From IMG/VR virus record IMGVR_UViG_3300036790_000816, positions 1 through 26,257 of that record: a DNA stretch of 26,257 bases; one strand, 5' to 3'. This DNA is from a virus. The notes under the pieces were generated by a model. It made no database searches and was not told where the DNA came from. It was given only the letters and a program-made list of their open reading frames with translations. Shown here in pieces: positions 6,876 to 14,600 of this stretch. The translations under genes were made by a program, and so were the position numbers. Every line of letters begins with the position of its first letter. Positions within the stretch are counted from its first letter, which is position 1.

Positions 6876-8231
6876 CTACGGCGTCACTCCGGGTATCTCT
6901 TCGGCGGTGACGGTCAGCTCGCCGTTCTCGTCCTCGGCGATCTCGGTGATGCGCACCGGTGCGGCGTCGAGCCCCAGCGCAGTGTCGGTGATCAGCACGA
7001 TGTCCATCGGCTCCAACAGGCAATAGCGCCAGCCCAGCTTGAATTGGTAGGTGTTGCGGATATAGATCCGCCGCTGCAGCTGCAGCTGCGCCGATACGGT
7101 CGCAATGTTCGCGTTGGTGAATTCGTGCGCCTGGATCGACGGCTCGGTGCGCAGCCCGTACTGGTCGATCATCCCCTGGTCGAAAACGGCGATGATCTGC
7201 GGGTTGTAGCTGTTCCCTGCATCCATGTACTCAAGCGACAGCCAATTCGTCGCCTGCGCCGGATCGCTGCGGGTCAGCAGCACCGGGTCGCTGCCGCCGT
7301 CCCCGCCCTGTCCCCAGGGCAGGAAATCGTCGTCGTCGAGGCTGTATTCCCAGGTCAGATCCGGCGTCCACCTCGCCCCGTTGCCTAACAGCGCTTGGTC
7401 GCCATAGGGAATGATCCGCAGCGTGTTTCCGGACCACACGACCGCCGACACGGTCAGGTCGGTTACTTCCTCGAGCCAACGCGCCGCCGGCTGCTGCCGG
7501 TCGAGCAGCAGCGACATCCCGAGACCCGCCGCCTGGCAATAGGCGCCCCAATCGGCGATCGCCGCGCCGTCGAGGTTGGCGGCCGGAAAGCCGGCGCCGT
7601 AACGCGCATTCGTCAAGAGGTCGGTGACGATCAGATCCGGCCTCGCGTCGTTCGGAAATGCGCTGCCGACTGTCCCGGCACAAAAGCCGGTGACCTCGAA
7701 CGAAACGTTCGGCATCGCCGGTGACGAGCCGAGCTGCATCGGCGTGCCGGTCGTATAGGCCGTACCGGAATAGCCGATCACCGGCTGGTTCGGATCGCTG
7801 CTGGCAAACACCGCGTCCGGCGCCTGTCCGTCGCTGCCGCCGTAGCCATTGAGCCCGACCGCGCCGACTCCTGCCGCAATCCCGCCGTTCGACCACACGC
7901 GGTTGCCCGAACTCGTCCCATAGATCGAGCCGGTATACGCGACCGGTCCTTGGCAGATCGCCATCGCGACATCGACCGCATATTGCTGCTGGCCTTTCTT
8001 GCCGCCGCCGGTGCTGCCGCCGCCGCCCTTGCCGCCCTTCCCGCCCGATGATCCGGTAAAGCCCCAGAACTCGATCAGATTGATCGTCACCCGCTGCGTG
8101 CCATAGCAGATCGGGATCGGGCTGCCGGCCTGGCTCGTGTTGTATCGAAACGAACCGATCGTATTGTTGGTAAAGGCGTTGACGAACGGCGTCGGCCCGC
8201 CGCCCTTGCCGGTGTAAGTCGGATCAGTCAT
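6876..8231 (-). CDS. Tail tip/hub protein (TipJ/GTA gp15-like), N-terminal part
   Basis: The 451-aa protein is a baseplate hub of the lambda J/GTA host-specificity type. It has a conserved start (NTIGSFRYNTSQAGSPIPICYGTQRV), a Gly/Lys-rich loop (about 60-80) and DVAMAICQGPV. Next come the phage-tail domain (ADWGAYCQAAGLGMSLLLD, VVWSGNTLRIIPYGD) and EYMDAGNSYNP with QIIAVFDQG. It ends in RRIYIRNTYQFKLGWRY and VRITEIAEDENGELTVTAEEIPG. Homologues continue directly into the sequence found here in the next gene. The start overlaps the NlpC/P60 gene by 8 nt. Order and content match the gene-transfer-agent-type tail. Confidence 0.88.
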   Translation of the reverse strand: MTDPTYTGKGGGPTPFVNAFTNNTIGSFRYNTSQAGSPIPICYGTQRVTINLIEFWGFTGSSGGKGGKGGGGSTGGGKKGQQQYAVDVAMAICQGPVAYTGSIYGTSSGNRVWSNGGIAAGVGAVGLNGYGGSDGQAPDAVFASSDPNQPVIGYSGTAYTTGTPMQLGSSPAMPNVSFEVTGFCAGTVGSAFPNDARPDLIVTDLLTNARYGAGFPAANLDGAAIADWGAYCQAAGLGMSLLLDRQQPAARWLEEVTDLTVSAVVWSGNTLRIIPYGDQALLGNGARWTPDLTWEYSLDDDDFLPWGQGGDGGSDPVLLTRSDPAQATNWLSLEYMDAGNSYNPQIIAVFDQGMIDQYGLRTEPSIQAHEFTNANIATVSAQLQLQRRIYIRNTYQFKLGWRYCLLEPMDIVLITDTALGLDAAPVRITEIAEDENGELTVTAEEIPGVTP

Positions 8232-8661
8232 CGATAATCCCGAAAAAGCGGGTCTCGCGCCCGGCGAGCGGATAGCGCGTCGCGTCGCCCCACACGACCC
8301 GGCCGACGGCCCAGTACGCGTGAATCACCACCGGCCATTGGGTGACGATCGCGCCATGCGAAAACGTCCGGCCAAAACGGAACACCGCGACATCGCCGGC
8401 CGCCGGCACCCGGTCCAGCTCATGCGCGTAGCTCAACAGCCGGTCGAGATAGCGTTCCGCGTCGCGGTGCATGTGCCAGTCCGGCGGGTAATAGCCGGGA
8501 TCGACGCGGCCGACGACGCCGCAACGCTCGTACACTTCGGCCAGCAGCATCGCGCAATCGACGCCGGCGCCCTTGACTCGGCCCTGGTGGTGAAACGGCG
8601 TGCCGAGCCAGCTCCGCGCCTCGGTCACGACCAGGGCGCGGATCGAGTTTCCTTCGCTCAT
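8224..8661 (-). CDS. NlpC/P60 tail-associated peptidase (GTA gp14-like)
   Basis: The 145-aa cysteine peptidase has the NlpC/P60 triad: Cys36 in GVDCAML, His102 in FSHGAIV and His114 in VVIHAY. It opens with WLGTPFHHQGRVKG, as the GTA and lambda-K-type tail proteins do. These enzymes are carried at the tail tip and open peptidoglycan cross-links during genome entry, or act in tail assembly. It lies between DUF2163 and hub genes in the standard GTA-like order. It overlaps the hub gene by 8 nt and is separated by 1 nt from the upstream stop. Confidence 0.94.
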   Translation of the reverse strand: MSEGNSIRALVVTEARSWLGTPFHHQGRVKGAGVDCAMLLAEVYERCGVVGRVDPGYYPPDWHMHRDAERYLDRLLSYAHELDRVPAAGDVAVFRFGRTFSHGAIVTQWPVVIHAYWAVGRVVWGDATRYPLAGRETRFFGIIDD

Positions 8662-8662
8662 C

Positions 8663-9580
8663 TCACACCGCCAGTTCAGGGGGCGGGATATAGGGGAAGC
8701 CGCCGTAGTGGATCAGGTTGTTGAACGCATGCAGACAGGTCGCCGTGGTGTGGTCGCACCCGGGCAGCAGCTCGAACGTGTCCCCGACCGCCACCGGATA
8801 GAGCCAAGCCTTCAGCACCGACACGATACCGCCGCTAAGCTGGACGATCGTCCGCTTCTGCCCGGCATTGAGCCCGGTGACGCCGACGATCGTGCCTTGG
8901 TCGTAGAGCGTCGCCGGGCTCGGAGTAAGCGCCGTGACGACCTGCGCCTGGGTCGATCCCGCGAGCGCCGCCTGCGTCGAGGAGAGGCTCGCCCGATCGA
9001 ACCTGCACATCGCGTCGCCAAAGACATGCGTGCACGCCGCCTGGTACAGCCGGCGCGGCATCTGCTGCGCGGCCAGCAGGTTCATCAGCGATTTCACCTT
9101 GATGGCGATGCTGGTCCGCCCGGCGTCGGTCTCGGCGACCTGCCCGCAAAACCACACGATGGCGCCAAGCGTGCTCGACAGCGCTCCGCCGTCCCTCTGC
9201 GGCGGCGCAAAGAACCGGTCGAGCTCCACGGTCGCCCCGTCGAGTTCGCCGACCCGCACCGCCTCGGCAAAGGCGAAAGTACCGATCATGTCGTCGGCGC
9301 CGGCCATCACGGTGATGTCCAGTTCGGCCGGTTCGACTCCGATCTTGATCGTCACCATCGACCGCCCGAACCGCGGGCCGAGCGCGAAATCGGTGTACCC
9401 CATGGCGTCGTAATTGAGGCTCCCGGACGGGAACGCGGTCCCCGGAATCGTCAGCGCCGTCGTCCACCCCGAATACCGCAGCACACGCCCGCTCGGCAGA
9501 CTGAACGTGTACAGGTCGGCGATCACGACATTGTCGTTCTGCGCCAGGTATTCCCCGAGCGCGCCGGAGGCCGATCTCAC
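8663..9580 (-). CDS. DUF2163/BR0599-family tail protein (GTA gp13-like)
   Basis: The 305-aa protein matches the tail component that follows the DUF2460 protein in GTA-like tails. The N-terminal part (ALGEYLAQNDNVVIADLYTF, then VLRYSGW) is typical of DUF2163. The C-terminal BR0599-type domain carries the conserved Cys-containing motifs CTHVFGDAMCRFD and GCDHTTATCLHAFNN, ending HYGGFPYIPPPE. In RcGTA the equivalent protein is part of the hub and binds an iron-sulfur cluster through such cysteines. That last point rests on family knowledge. GTG 9580 is chosen as start because it overlaps the upstream TGA (GTGA) and matches the family N-terminus. A start at 9619 would cause a longer overlap. Confidence 0.92.
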   Translation of the reverse strand: MRSASGALGEYLAQNDNVVIADLYTFSLPSGRVLRYSGWTTALTIPGTAFPSGSLNYDAMGYTDFALGPRFGRSMVTIKIGVEPAELDITVMAGADDMIGTFAFAEAVRVGELDGATVELDRFFAPPQRDGGALSSTLGAIVWFCGQVAETDAGRTSIAIKVKSLMNLLAAQQMPRRLYQAACTHVFGDAMCRFDRASLSSTQAALAGSTQAQVVTALTPSPATLYDQGTIVGVTGLNAGQKRTIVQLSGGIVSVLKAWLYPVAVGDTFELLPGCDHTTATCLHAFNNLIHYGGFPYIPPPELAV

Positions 9581-10173
9581 AGGAACACCGATTGCAGTTT
9601 CACCTGGCGCAATGACCACAGCTGGAACATGAAATTCTCGAACTCCGCCGAATCGTCGGCAAACCGGACGCGGAAATAATAGGTGAAGTCGGCGCTGACC
9701 GCCTCGCCCGCCGGCGGCGGCGCGGCAAAGGTGACGACGCCGGTATCGGCATCGACCGAATAGCCGCTCGGGCTCTGCACGACGCCGTTGACATAGACCT
9801 TGGCCACCACATTCGGCGCCGTGATCGGCTCGGCGAACCCGCCCATCGTGCGCACGAGCCGGAACGCCGCCGTACTGCCGTCACCGATGCCGAGCGCTTG
9901 GCCCGACACGCTGTTGTCGCCTGGATCGACAAACAAGAACGGCGCGAACGCCCCCTGCTGTTCGAGAAAGAACCCCATCAGCGTCCGCAGCTCGTCGCAC
10001 CCGCCGCCGTCGCGCAGCACCGAATAGCTCAGCGTCCAGGTCCAGCTCGGGTTCGGCTGATCGAGCGCCCGCAATTCGCGGCCCGACACGGCGCGCTGGA
10101 TGCGGGTCGCAAAGCGCGGCTGCTTGGTGACGCTCCACGAGAGCCCCGGCAGCGTCGGAAAGATTGCGGTCAT
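9577..10173 (-). CDS. DUF2460 distal tail protein (GTA gp12-like)
   Basis: The 198-aa protein shows the DUF2460 pattern: an N-terminal FPTLPGLSWSVTKQPRFATR, the central WTWTLSYSVLRD with ELRTLMGFFLEQQG and FLFVDPGDN, an inserted TAAFRLVR/VYVNGV segment, and the terminal FRVRFADDSAEFENF with LWSLRQVKLQ. In GTA-type tails this is the distal tail ring that joins the tube to the hub. ATG 10173 has a GGGAG Shine-Dalgarno about 8 nt upstream and is preferred to the TTG two codons earlier. It follows the tape-measure gene by 15 nt. Confidence 0.93.
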   Translation of the reverse strand: MTAIFPTLPGLSWSVTKQPRFATRIQRAVSGRELRALDQPNPSWTWTLSYSVLRDGGGCDELRTLMGFFLEQQGAFAPFLFVDPGDNSVSGQALGIGDGSTAAFRLVRTMGGFAEPITAPNVVAKVYVNGVVQSPSGYSVDADTGVVTFAAPPPAGEAVSADFTYYFRVRFADDSAEFENFMFQLWSLRQVKLQSVFL

Positions 10174-10188
10174 CCCCAATCTCCCGAC

Positions 10189-11421
10189 CTACAGGCTGCG
10201 CGGGGTCAGCGCGTTCGAGCGAAAGAGATCGCGCAGCGCGCCGGCGTTTTGCTTGAGGTTGTCGCGGAACCACCGGCTCACCGCCGGCGCGTCGGCCGGC
10301 CCGTGAAAATGCGCATGGAAATGCGCCGCGCCACCGCCACCCCCGATCATCGATTGGAGCCCCTCGCTGATCGGCGCCGGCAGCACCATCTCCCGCGCAT
10401 GCAGCAGCGCCGGCTGCGCCCCGGCGAAATTGGGCAAGGCCCAGCCGCCCGCCGCGCTCGGCACGATGCCGCCCGCGCCAAAACTGAATAGCCCGCCGAG
10501 CCACGAGAAAAGGCCGCCGCCCCCGGCTGCGCCGCCTGCCGCCGCCGCACCCGCGGCCGAGCCGAGCCCGCTCGCCGCCGCGCTTCCCCCGCTGATTGCC
10601 GCGGCCCCGGTCAGCGCGGTGGTCAGCGCCGTGACCGCGGTCGTGCTCGCGGTCAGCGCCGTCGTGTTGGCAGTCATTGCCGCGGTTTGCGCCACCCCAC
10701 CGGCGCCGGCGAAAAGCCCGGTCCCGAACAGCCCCCCGGGCTGGTTTAGCCCGGTGAGCGCCATCAGTCCGGCGCCGAGCCCCGAAGCGCCGGTCGCCTG
10801 CGCGCCCGACACTGCGTTCTTCACCATCCCTCCCGCAAGGCTCGCGAGCCCCGACGCGGCCCATTTCGCCGCCATATCCTCGACTTGCGTCAGGAAGAAC
10901 CCGTCGACCTCGCGGATCAGCTCCTTCGAGCCTTTCGCCCAGGTGGTCTGCCGGGTCAGGATCTCGTTGAACGTCCGCTGCACCGAGCCGCCGAGGCGGT
11001 CGAACGCCGCTTCGTAGGCCCGCTGCACCGACTGCGCCTGCGTCTTTGCCTGGTCGGCGATCCGACGCTGGTCGTCGGTGATAGTGGTTGTGTATTGCGT
11101 GTCGAGCTGCGCCAATTCGTCGAGCGCCTTGATCTTTTCTTCGAGCATCGACGAGTCGCTCGCCATCACCGCCTGCAGCCGCTGCGTCTCCTGGTCGCGG
11201 AGCTGCGCGGTATATTGGATGTCGAAGCCAAGCGCCTGCTGCGTCGTCATCTCCTTCATGTCGACCAGCATCTGCATCTGGTCGCGGAACACGCGCAGCG
11301 ACGCACTGCTGAACTCCGACACCGCCGGCGCCAGCATCGACAGCGCGTCCCTCAGCCGGGTGGCCGCGCTGATCGCCCCGGTCGCATCGGCCGTGAATTT
11401 GATCTGGACCTCGTCGACCAC
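10189..11421 (-). CDS. Tail tape-measure protein (short)
   Basis: The 410-aa protein has long helical N-terminal segments (residues about 30-185, Gln/Asp/Arg-rich), an Ala/Gly-rich hydrophobic middle (about 190-320) and a conserved C-terminal module (GGIVPSAAGGWALPNFAG, ALLHAREMVLP, then a His-rich HFHAHFHG). This is the layout of small tape-measure proteins that set tail length. At roughly 0.15 nm per residue, 410 residues suggests a tail near 60 nm, short for a siphovirus and similar in scale to GTA tails. It has a GTG start with GGAG 8 nt upstream. It lies 3 nt after the chaperone gene, the usual position. Confidence 0.93.
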   Translation of the reverse strand: MVDEVQIKFTADATGAISAATRLRDALSMLAPAVSEFSSASLRVFRDQMQMLVDMKEMTTQQALGFDIQYTAQLRDQETQRLQAVMASDSSMLEEKIKALDELAQLDTQYTTTITDDQRRIADQAKTQAQSVQRAYEAAFDRLGGSVQRTFNEILTRQTTWAKGSKELIREVDGFFLTQVEDMAAKWAASGLASLAGGMVKNAVSGAQATGASGLGAGLMALTGLNQPGGLFGTGLFAGAGGVAQTAAMTANTTALTASTTAVTALTTALTGAAAISGGSAAASGLGSAAGAAAAGGAAGGGGLFSWLGGLFSFGAGGIVPSAAGGWALPNFAGAQPALLHAREMVLPAPISEGLQSMIGGGGGAAHFHAHFHGPADAPAVSRWFRDNLKQNAGALRDLFRSNALTPRSL

Positions 11422-11424
11422 GCC

Positions 11425-11709
11425 TTACTCCATCTTGTCGTGCAGCGTCGCGCGGGCCCGGTTGGCGGCGCGGAGCGCGTCGATATCGAAAACCGGCGGC
11501 GGCATTCCGCGGGCGCCTTGAACGACCGCCAGCCCCGCCGGCGGCGCGGTCGCGATCTCGGCCAATCCTTCACCTGCCGGCGGCACTACCGCCCGCCTTT
11601 TCCACCCGAGCATCGCCGCGATCGTCTGCACCATCAGGTGCGCCGGCGGGTTGTCCGCCCAGTAGGCAAAGACCTCCTCGGCCTCGGCCAAGGTCATCGC
11701 GTCGATCAC
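11425..11709 (-). CDS. Tail assembly chaperone, T part (frameshift partner)
   Basis: The 94-residue open frame begins at GTG 11709, which overlaps the stop of the G protein (GTGA). Protein-like sequence in the same frame extends upstream of this GTG (GIYGALATGCGYSYRVIDAM, covering the last ~60 nt of the G gene). It matches the way T domains of lambda-type G-T chaperones read. This suggests that the natural product is mainly a G-T fusion made by a -1 frameshift. The recognisable core is MTLAEAEEVFAYWADNPPAH followed by LGWK. The C-terminal third is low in complexity. It acts in tail-tube assembly on the tape measure, whose gene is next. Confidence 0.8.
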   Translation of the reverse strand: MIDAMTLAEAEEVFAYWADNPPAHLMVQTIAAMLGWKRRAVVPPAGEGLAEIATAPPAGLAVVQGARGMPPPVFDIDALRAANRARATLHDKME

Positions 11710-12068
11710 CCGATAGGAATAGCCGCAGCCGGTGGCGAGGGCGCCGTAGATGCCGGCGAGCTGGGCGCCGCTGTCGCCGCCGGCACCGCTTCCCCCGACG
11801 GAGACAGCCCCGCCGACTTGAGGATCCCCCCGACCGCTGCATTGACCTCGTCGAGCGACGCTTCCAGCGCGAGGACCGCATCGAGCGTCACCGTCGGGTC
11901 GTCGCGCGACAGCCCGGCCTGGATGATCCGTGCCGCCGCCTCGACAAGGTCGCCGCCGCTCTTTCCCGGCAATCCGGCGACGACATCGAGCACTACCCTG
12001 AGCTGCCCGAGCGTCAGCGGGCGGATCGCGAAATCGCGACCCGCCAGCGTCACCACCGTTCCCGTCAT
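11706..12068 (-). CDS. Tail assembly chaperone, G part
   Basis: The 120-aa protein lies between tail tube and tape measure, the fixed position of lambda G-type chaperones. It has a conserved start (VTLAGRDFAIRPLTLGQLRVVLD) and helical middle (LVEAAARIIQAGL, VTLDAVLALEASLDEVNAAV). The frame-0 tail from about residue 90 on is a low-complexity Ala/Pro/Ser run, whereas the -1 frame there reads as a conserved T-domain. Its ATG overlaps the tail-tube stop (ATGA). Classic systems make the short G and the longer G-T fusion from this gene pair. Confidence 0.85.
   Translation of the reverse strand: MTGTVVTLAGRDFAIRPLTLGQLRVVLDVVAGLPGKSGGDLVEAAARIIQAGLSRDDPTVTLDAVLALEASLDEVNAAVGGILKSAGLSPSGEAVPAATAAPSSPASTAPSPPAAAIPIG
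11790..11796 (-). other. Candidate -1 frameshift site for G-T chaperone
   Basis: On the minus strand the G frame reads TCG GGG GAA, giving the heptamer G GGG GAA in a run of five Gs. A -1 slip of the GGG-decoding tRNA re-pairs perfectly. The A-site codon pairs less well. After the slip the frame stays open through GSGAGGDSGAQL and GIYGALATG into the 94-aa T frame. The heptamer is not the ideal XXXYYYZ form, so the exact slip point is uncertain, though a shift between about 11710 and 11800 is well supported. Confidence 0.5.
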
Positions 12069-12829
12069 TCGTTGGTGCTCAACATGCCGATCGCACCGGT
12101 CGCATCGGCAAAGGCGCTGAAGTCGAATTCCTGGATCTCGTAATCGTCGATCTTGGTCGGCAGCGACAGTTTCGTCGCCGTGCAGGCGTTGAGCACCAGC
12201 GAGAAGTTCCCCGGCACGTTCTGCGTCGTCTTCGCCGTGTAGAACGTCGCCTTGAACACCGGCGTAAAGCCCATGAACTGGTTCGTCAGTACCAGCTTCT
12301 TGCCCCCGGCCGCGGTGTAGAGATAGCTGATGTTGACCGCCACCCCGGCATCGGCCGCGGCAAAGGTGTAAATCCCGGTCGCCAGGTTCACCGAATACTG
12401 CCCGGCCGCCGCCGGCGTCGTCACGCGGGTAAAGCGCAGCCCGGCATTGTTGCCGCCCGCGTAATAGACGCCGAGATCGTCGGAATAGGCCGAGGCATTC
12501 GCGACCGTCACAGTGAACGGCGTCGTGCCCGGGACGACCTGCGCCTCGTTCTCCGATACGGTCACCTGACCCGAAGCCGGTGTCTGGCCGAAGAACAGGT
12601 CGCCATAGATCGCGCCAAAGATGCGGGCGAACTTGGCCTTACCGGTGATCTTTCCCTGGCCCCGCGCGATATCGAGCGGAAACTGGTACTGGCCCCAAAG
12701 CTCCTTGGTCTGCCAGTCCCAATCGATCTCGACATCTTGCAGAATCCCGAACTGGTCCGGGCCGATCCCCGAGCCGGTCGCGTCGGTACGGTTGCCCCAC
12801 AGCGCGCCGGCGCCGAAAGCGAGTTGCAT
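12065..12829 (-). CDS. Major tail tube protein
   Basis: The 254-aa protein has a tail-tube-like layout. Conserved strands near the N-terminus (LWGNRTDATG, FGILQDVEIDWDWQTKELWGQ, GQGKITGKAKFARIF) lead to a middle Ig-like beta insert (about 90-185: VTVSENEAQVVPGTTPFTV, YSVNLATGIYTF). The C-terminal strands close the fold (LVLTNQFMGFTPVFKATFYT, NVPGNFSLVLNACTATKLSLPTKIDDYEIQEFDFSAFAD, excerpted here as the family's ending). It polymerises into hexameric rings forming the tail. Its stop overlaps the G-chaperone start by the usual ATGA, and a small protein gene lies 1 nt upstream. Confidence 0.9.
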   Translation of the reverse strand: MQLAFGAGALWGNRTDATGSGIGPDQFGILQDVEIDWDWQTKELWGQYQFPLDIARGQGKITGKAKFARIFGAIYGDLFFGQTPASGQVTVSENEAQVVPGTTPFTVTVANASAYSDDLGVYYAGGNNAGLRFTRVTTPAAAGQYSVNLATGIYTFAAADAGVAVNISYLYTAAGGKKLVLTNQFMGFTPVFKATFYTAKTTQNVPGNFSLVLNACTATKLSLPTKIDDYEIQEFDFSAFADATGAIGMLSTNE

Positions 12830-12830
12830 G

Positions 12831-13010
12831 TCAGGCCCCTTCCTTCAGTCGCCGCTTCAGCTCTTCCTTCGCGGCAAAGGTGTGGTTCCAGATCTCGGTC
12901 ACACGGGCGACCGGGGATCCGGGGAAATGCTCGTTCCACCAGCACTCGACGATCGCGTCGAGCGGGTGCGGCGCCGGCCCGTCGACAGGCAGCGGCAAGG
13001 TGTCGTCCAT
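12831..13010 (-). CDS. Small acidic/basic phage protein between tail terminator and tube
   Basis: The 59-aa product has a Pro-rich start (DDTLPLPVDGPAPHPLD), then WWNEHFPGSPVARVTEIWNH and a Lys/Glu-rich helical end. ATG 13010 is chosen because TAGGAG lies 8 nt upstream. A longer in-frame TTG start would overlap the previous gene. Small genes of this type recur at this place in related tail clusters, but I know of no function. It could be a tail-assembly accessory. Confidence 0.75.
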   Translation of the reverse strand: MDDTLPLPVDGPAPHPLDAIVECWWNEHFPGSPVARVTEIWNHTFAAKEELKRRLKEGA

Positions 13011-13021
13011 CGTGGCAACTC

Positions 13022-13459
13022 CTATGAAACGCAAAGGATCTCGACAGGCACGATCGCCACCGCCTGGTCGCCGAGCACGCCCTCGTCGGTCGCGATCTTG
13101 CCCGCGAGATAGGCGTGCTGGACCATCGCGGGCAGCCCGAGGTTCTGCACCCCCGTCACCGCGTCAGGCAGCAGCGCCGCCTCGACCGCATCGATCAGCG
13201 GGTTCAGCACCATCGCCGGCGCCCGGTACGGGTCGCTCGAATGCACATAGACGTAGAGGTCGACCGACAACACCCACACGGTCGGCGCGCCGAGCACCTG
13301 CACCGTCGCGGTCTCCGACTTCTGGCTCAGGAACAGTGCCGGCTGCTCCGCCGGGGCGACATCGCTCCAGTGCCGCAGCCGACGACCGGCGGTGACGAAC
13401 GCGCCCGCCGCCGCGGCCAGCGTAAATAGCGCCGCATAGATCGGCTCGCGGCTGATCAT
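13022..13459 (-). CDS. DUF3168-type tail terminator/completion protein
   Basis: The 145-aa protein shows the tail-completion pattern: an N-terminal helix (EPIYAALFTLAAAA), the strand-rich HWSDVAPAEQPALFLSQKSE, a VLSVDLYVYVHSSDPYRAP segment and a terminal IVPVEILCVS. Members of this group cap the tail tube at the head side and stop its growth. ATG 13459 overlaps the upstream stop (ATGA) and is preferred over any longer reading, because upstream sequence in this frame is the antisense-like Arg-rich translation of the neighbouring gene. It lies between the HK97-gp10-like gene and the tube module. Confidence 0.88.
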   Translation of the reverse strand: MISREPIYAALFTLAAAAGAFVTAGRRLRHWSDVAPAEQPALFLSQKSETATVQVLGAPTVWVLSVDLYVYVHSSDPYRAPAMVLNPLIDAVEAALLPDAVTGVQNLGLPAMVQHAYLAGKIATDEGVLGDQAVAIVPVEILCVS

Positions 13460-13929
13460 GACGTCACCGCCCGGTTCGCCGCCGCCGCCATCGCCGCCCG
13501 GATCTCCGGCGCCATCTCGGCCAAGGCGGAGCGCATAAACGATCGTTCCGGCATCTGCACCGCCGGCAACTCGACCCGCTTGAAGAACCGCTCGCGCCCT
13601 TGCCACGGAAACGCCAGCGCCCGTGCGCTTTTCGGCAGGATCTCGTGCGCCGGGATCACGCCGCCATATTCGTGGATCGCGGCATACGGCACATCGCTTC
13701 CGACTGTCGCCGAAACCGCCGAGCCGGTCCGCTCGATCGACACGTCGATGCTGCTCGCTAGCCGCCCACTCCGCTGCTGCAGCACCGCACCGCTCAGGTT
13801 GCGCTCGACCGCCGCCCGTAACGCCTCGCCAAGCCGCGCCGCCTCGTCGCCGAGCGCCGCCGTCAGCTTCCCCGGCATCGCCTCGAGCCGCCCGACCAGC
13901 GCCTCGAGCCCTTCGATCGTCGCCGCCAT
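13456..13929 (-). CDS. HK97 gp10-like head-tail joining/minor tail protein
   Basis: The 157-aa protein fits the HK97-gp10 family: an N-terminal helix (EGLEALVGRLEAMPGKLTAAL), AVERNLSGAVLQQRSGRLASSIDV, then ATVGSDVPYAAIHEYGGVIPAH and the terminal PERSFMRSALAEMAPEI. The HEYGG motif is diagnostic. This family helps to complete the head-tail junction. ATG 13929 overlaps the connector stop by one base (TGATG), and its own stop overlaps the tail terminator start (ATGA). Longer in-frame starts read into antisense-like sequence and are rejected. Confidence 0.93.
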   Translation of the reverse strand: MAATIEGLEALVGRLEAMPGKLTAALGDEAARLGEALRAAVERNLSGAVLQQRSGRLASSIDVSIERTGSAVSATVGSDVPYAAIHEYGGVIPAHEILPKSARALAFPWQGRERFFKRVELPAVQMPERSFMRSALAEMAPEIRAAMAAAANRAVTS

Positions 13930-14567
13930 CACAGCGCCCCCGCCACAACCGACGGGTCGGTCGCCGTCCCGGCGAGCCGCCGGACAAACCCCGACACCGG
14001 CGCAACCGCCTGATAGCGCGACAGGACCGTCTTGATGTCGTCGCTCATGTCCTTTTGCGAATAGGTGACGGTCTCGCCGCCACCCAACGCCTTCGACACC
14101 TCGCCGGTCCGCGGCCGCTCGCGATAACGCTGGCACACCAGCTCGATGCACGCCTGCGCCAGCTCGGGCGGCGCCGCCGCATAGCCCGCCGTATAGGTCA
14201 CCACCACGTTCTGCGCCCGCCGCGTAAACAGGTATCCGCGCAGCACCAGTTCGGTCGGCGAGAACACATAACCGGCGGCAAACGCACTGCCCGCCGGCGA
14301 CGGCGGGATGTCGATCCCGTCGACCGTCAGCGACAGCACCGCGCAGACCGGAATATTGGCAAAGCTCATCCGCTGCCCGCCACTCCCGTCCCGTACCTCA
14401 ACCCAATCGGCCATCGCGATCGGCCGGCCGAGCCAGGTCTCGATAAAGCGGCTCGCCGCGGTCACGAGATTGCCCAGCAGCGCGTCGTCGGTACCGGGAA
14501 ACGGGTTTTGCCCGGTCTGAAGCCAGGCCTTGACCTCGCCGAGCGTCGTCAGATCGCCAAACGCCAT
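13929..14567 (-). CDS. gp6-like head-tail connector (adaptor)
   Basis: The 212-aa protein has the gp6-like connector architecture. An N-terminal helical bundle (TLGEVKAWLQTGQ, DDALLGNLVTAASRFIETWLGRPI) is followed by a beta insert (VVVTYTAGYAAAPPELAQACIELVCQRYRER) and a C-terminal helix (MSDDIKTVLSRYQAVAP). Connectors of this type form a ring beneath the portal. It is the first gene downstream of the major capsid gene, separated by 92 nt that contain a perfect 11-bp hairpin. Confidence 0.92.
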   Translation of the reverse strand: MAFGDLTTLGEVKAWLQTGQNPFPGTDDALLGNLVTAASRFIETWLGRPIAMADWVEVRDGSGGQRMSFANIPVCAVLSLTVDGIDIPPSPAGSAFAAGYVFSPTELVLRGYLFTRRAQNVVVTYTAGYAAAPPELAQACIELVCQRYRERPRTGEVSKALGGGETVTYSQKDMSDDIKTVLSRYQAVAPVSGFVRRLAGTATDPSVVAGAL

Positions 14568-14600
14568 CGCCTCACTCCACCGCTTACTCGACCGGCACCG

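Noticed and set aside
6023-8231. Programmed frameshift fusing the two tail-hub genes
   Set aside because: Only a +1 shift within a few codons would work, with no slip sequence; stop-restart over TAGCATG is simpler.
8600-9679. Long plus-strand reading frames (also 10885-12120, 16314-17678, 20599-21528 and 21673-22839)
   Set aside because: They are Arg/Pro/His-rich antisense translations of strongly supported minus-strand genes, as expected in GC-rich DNA.
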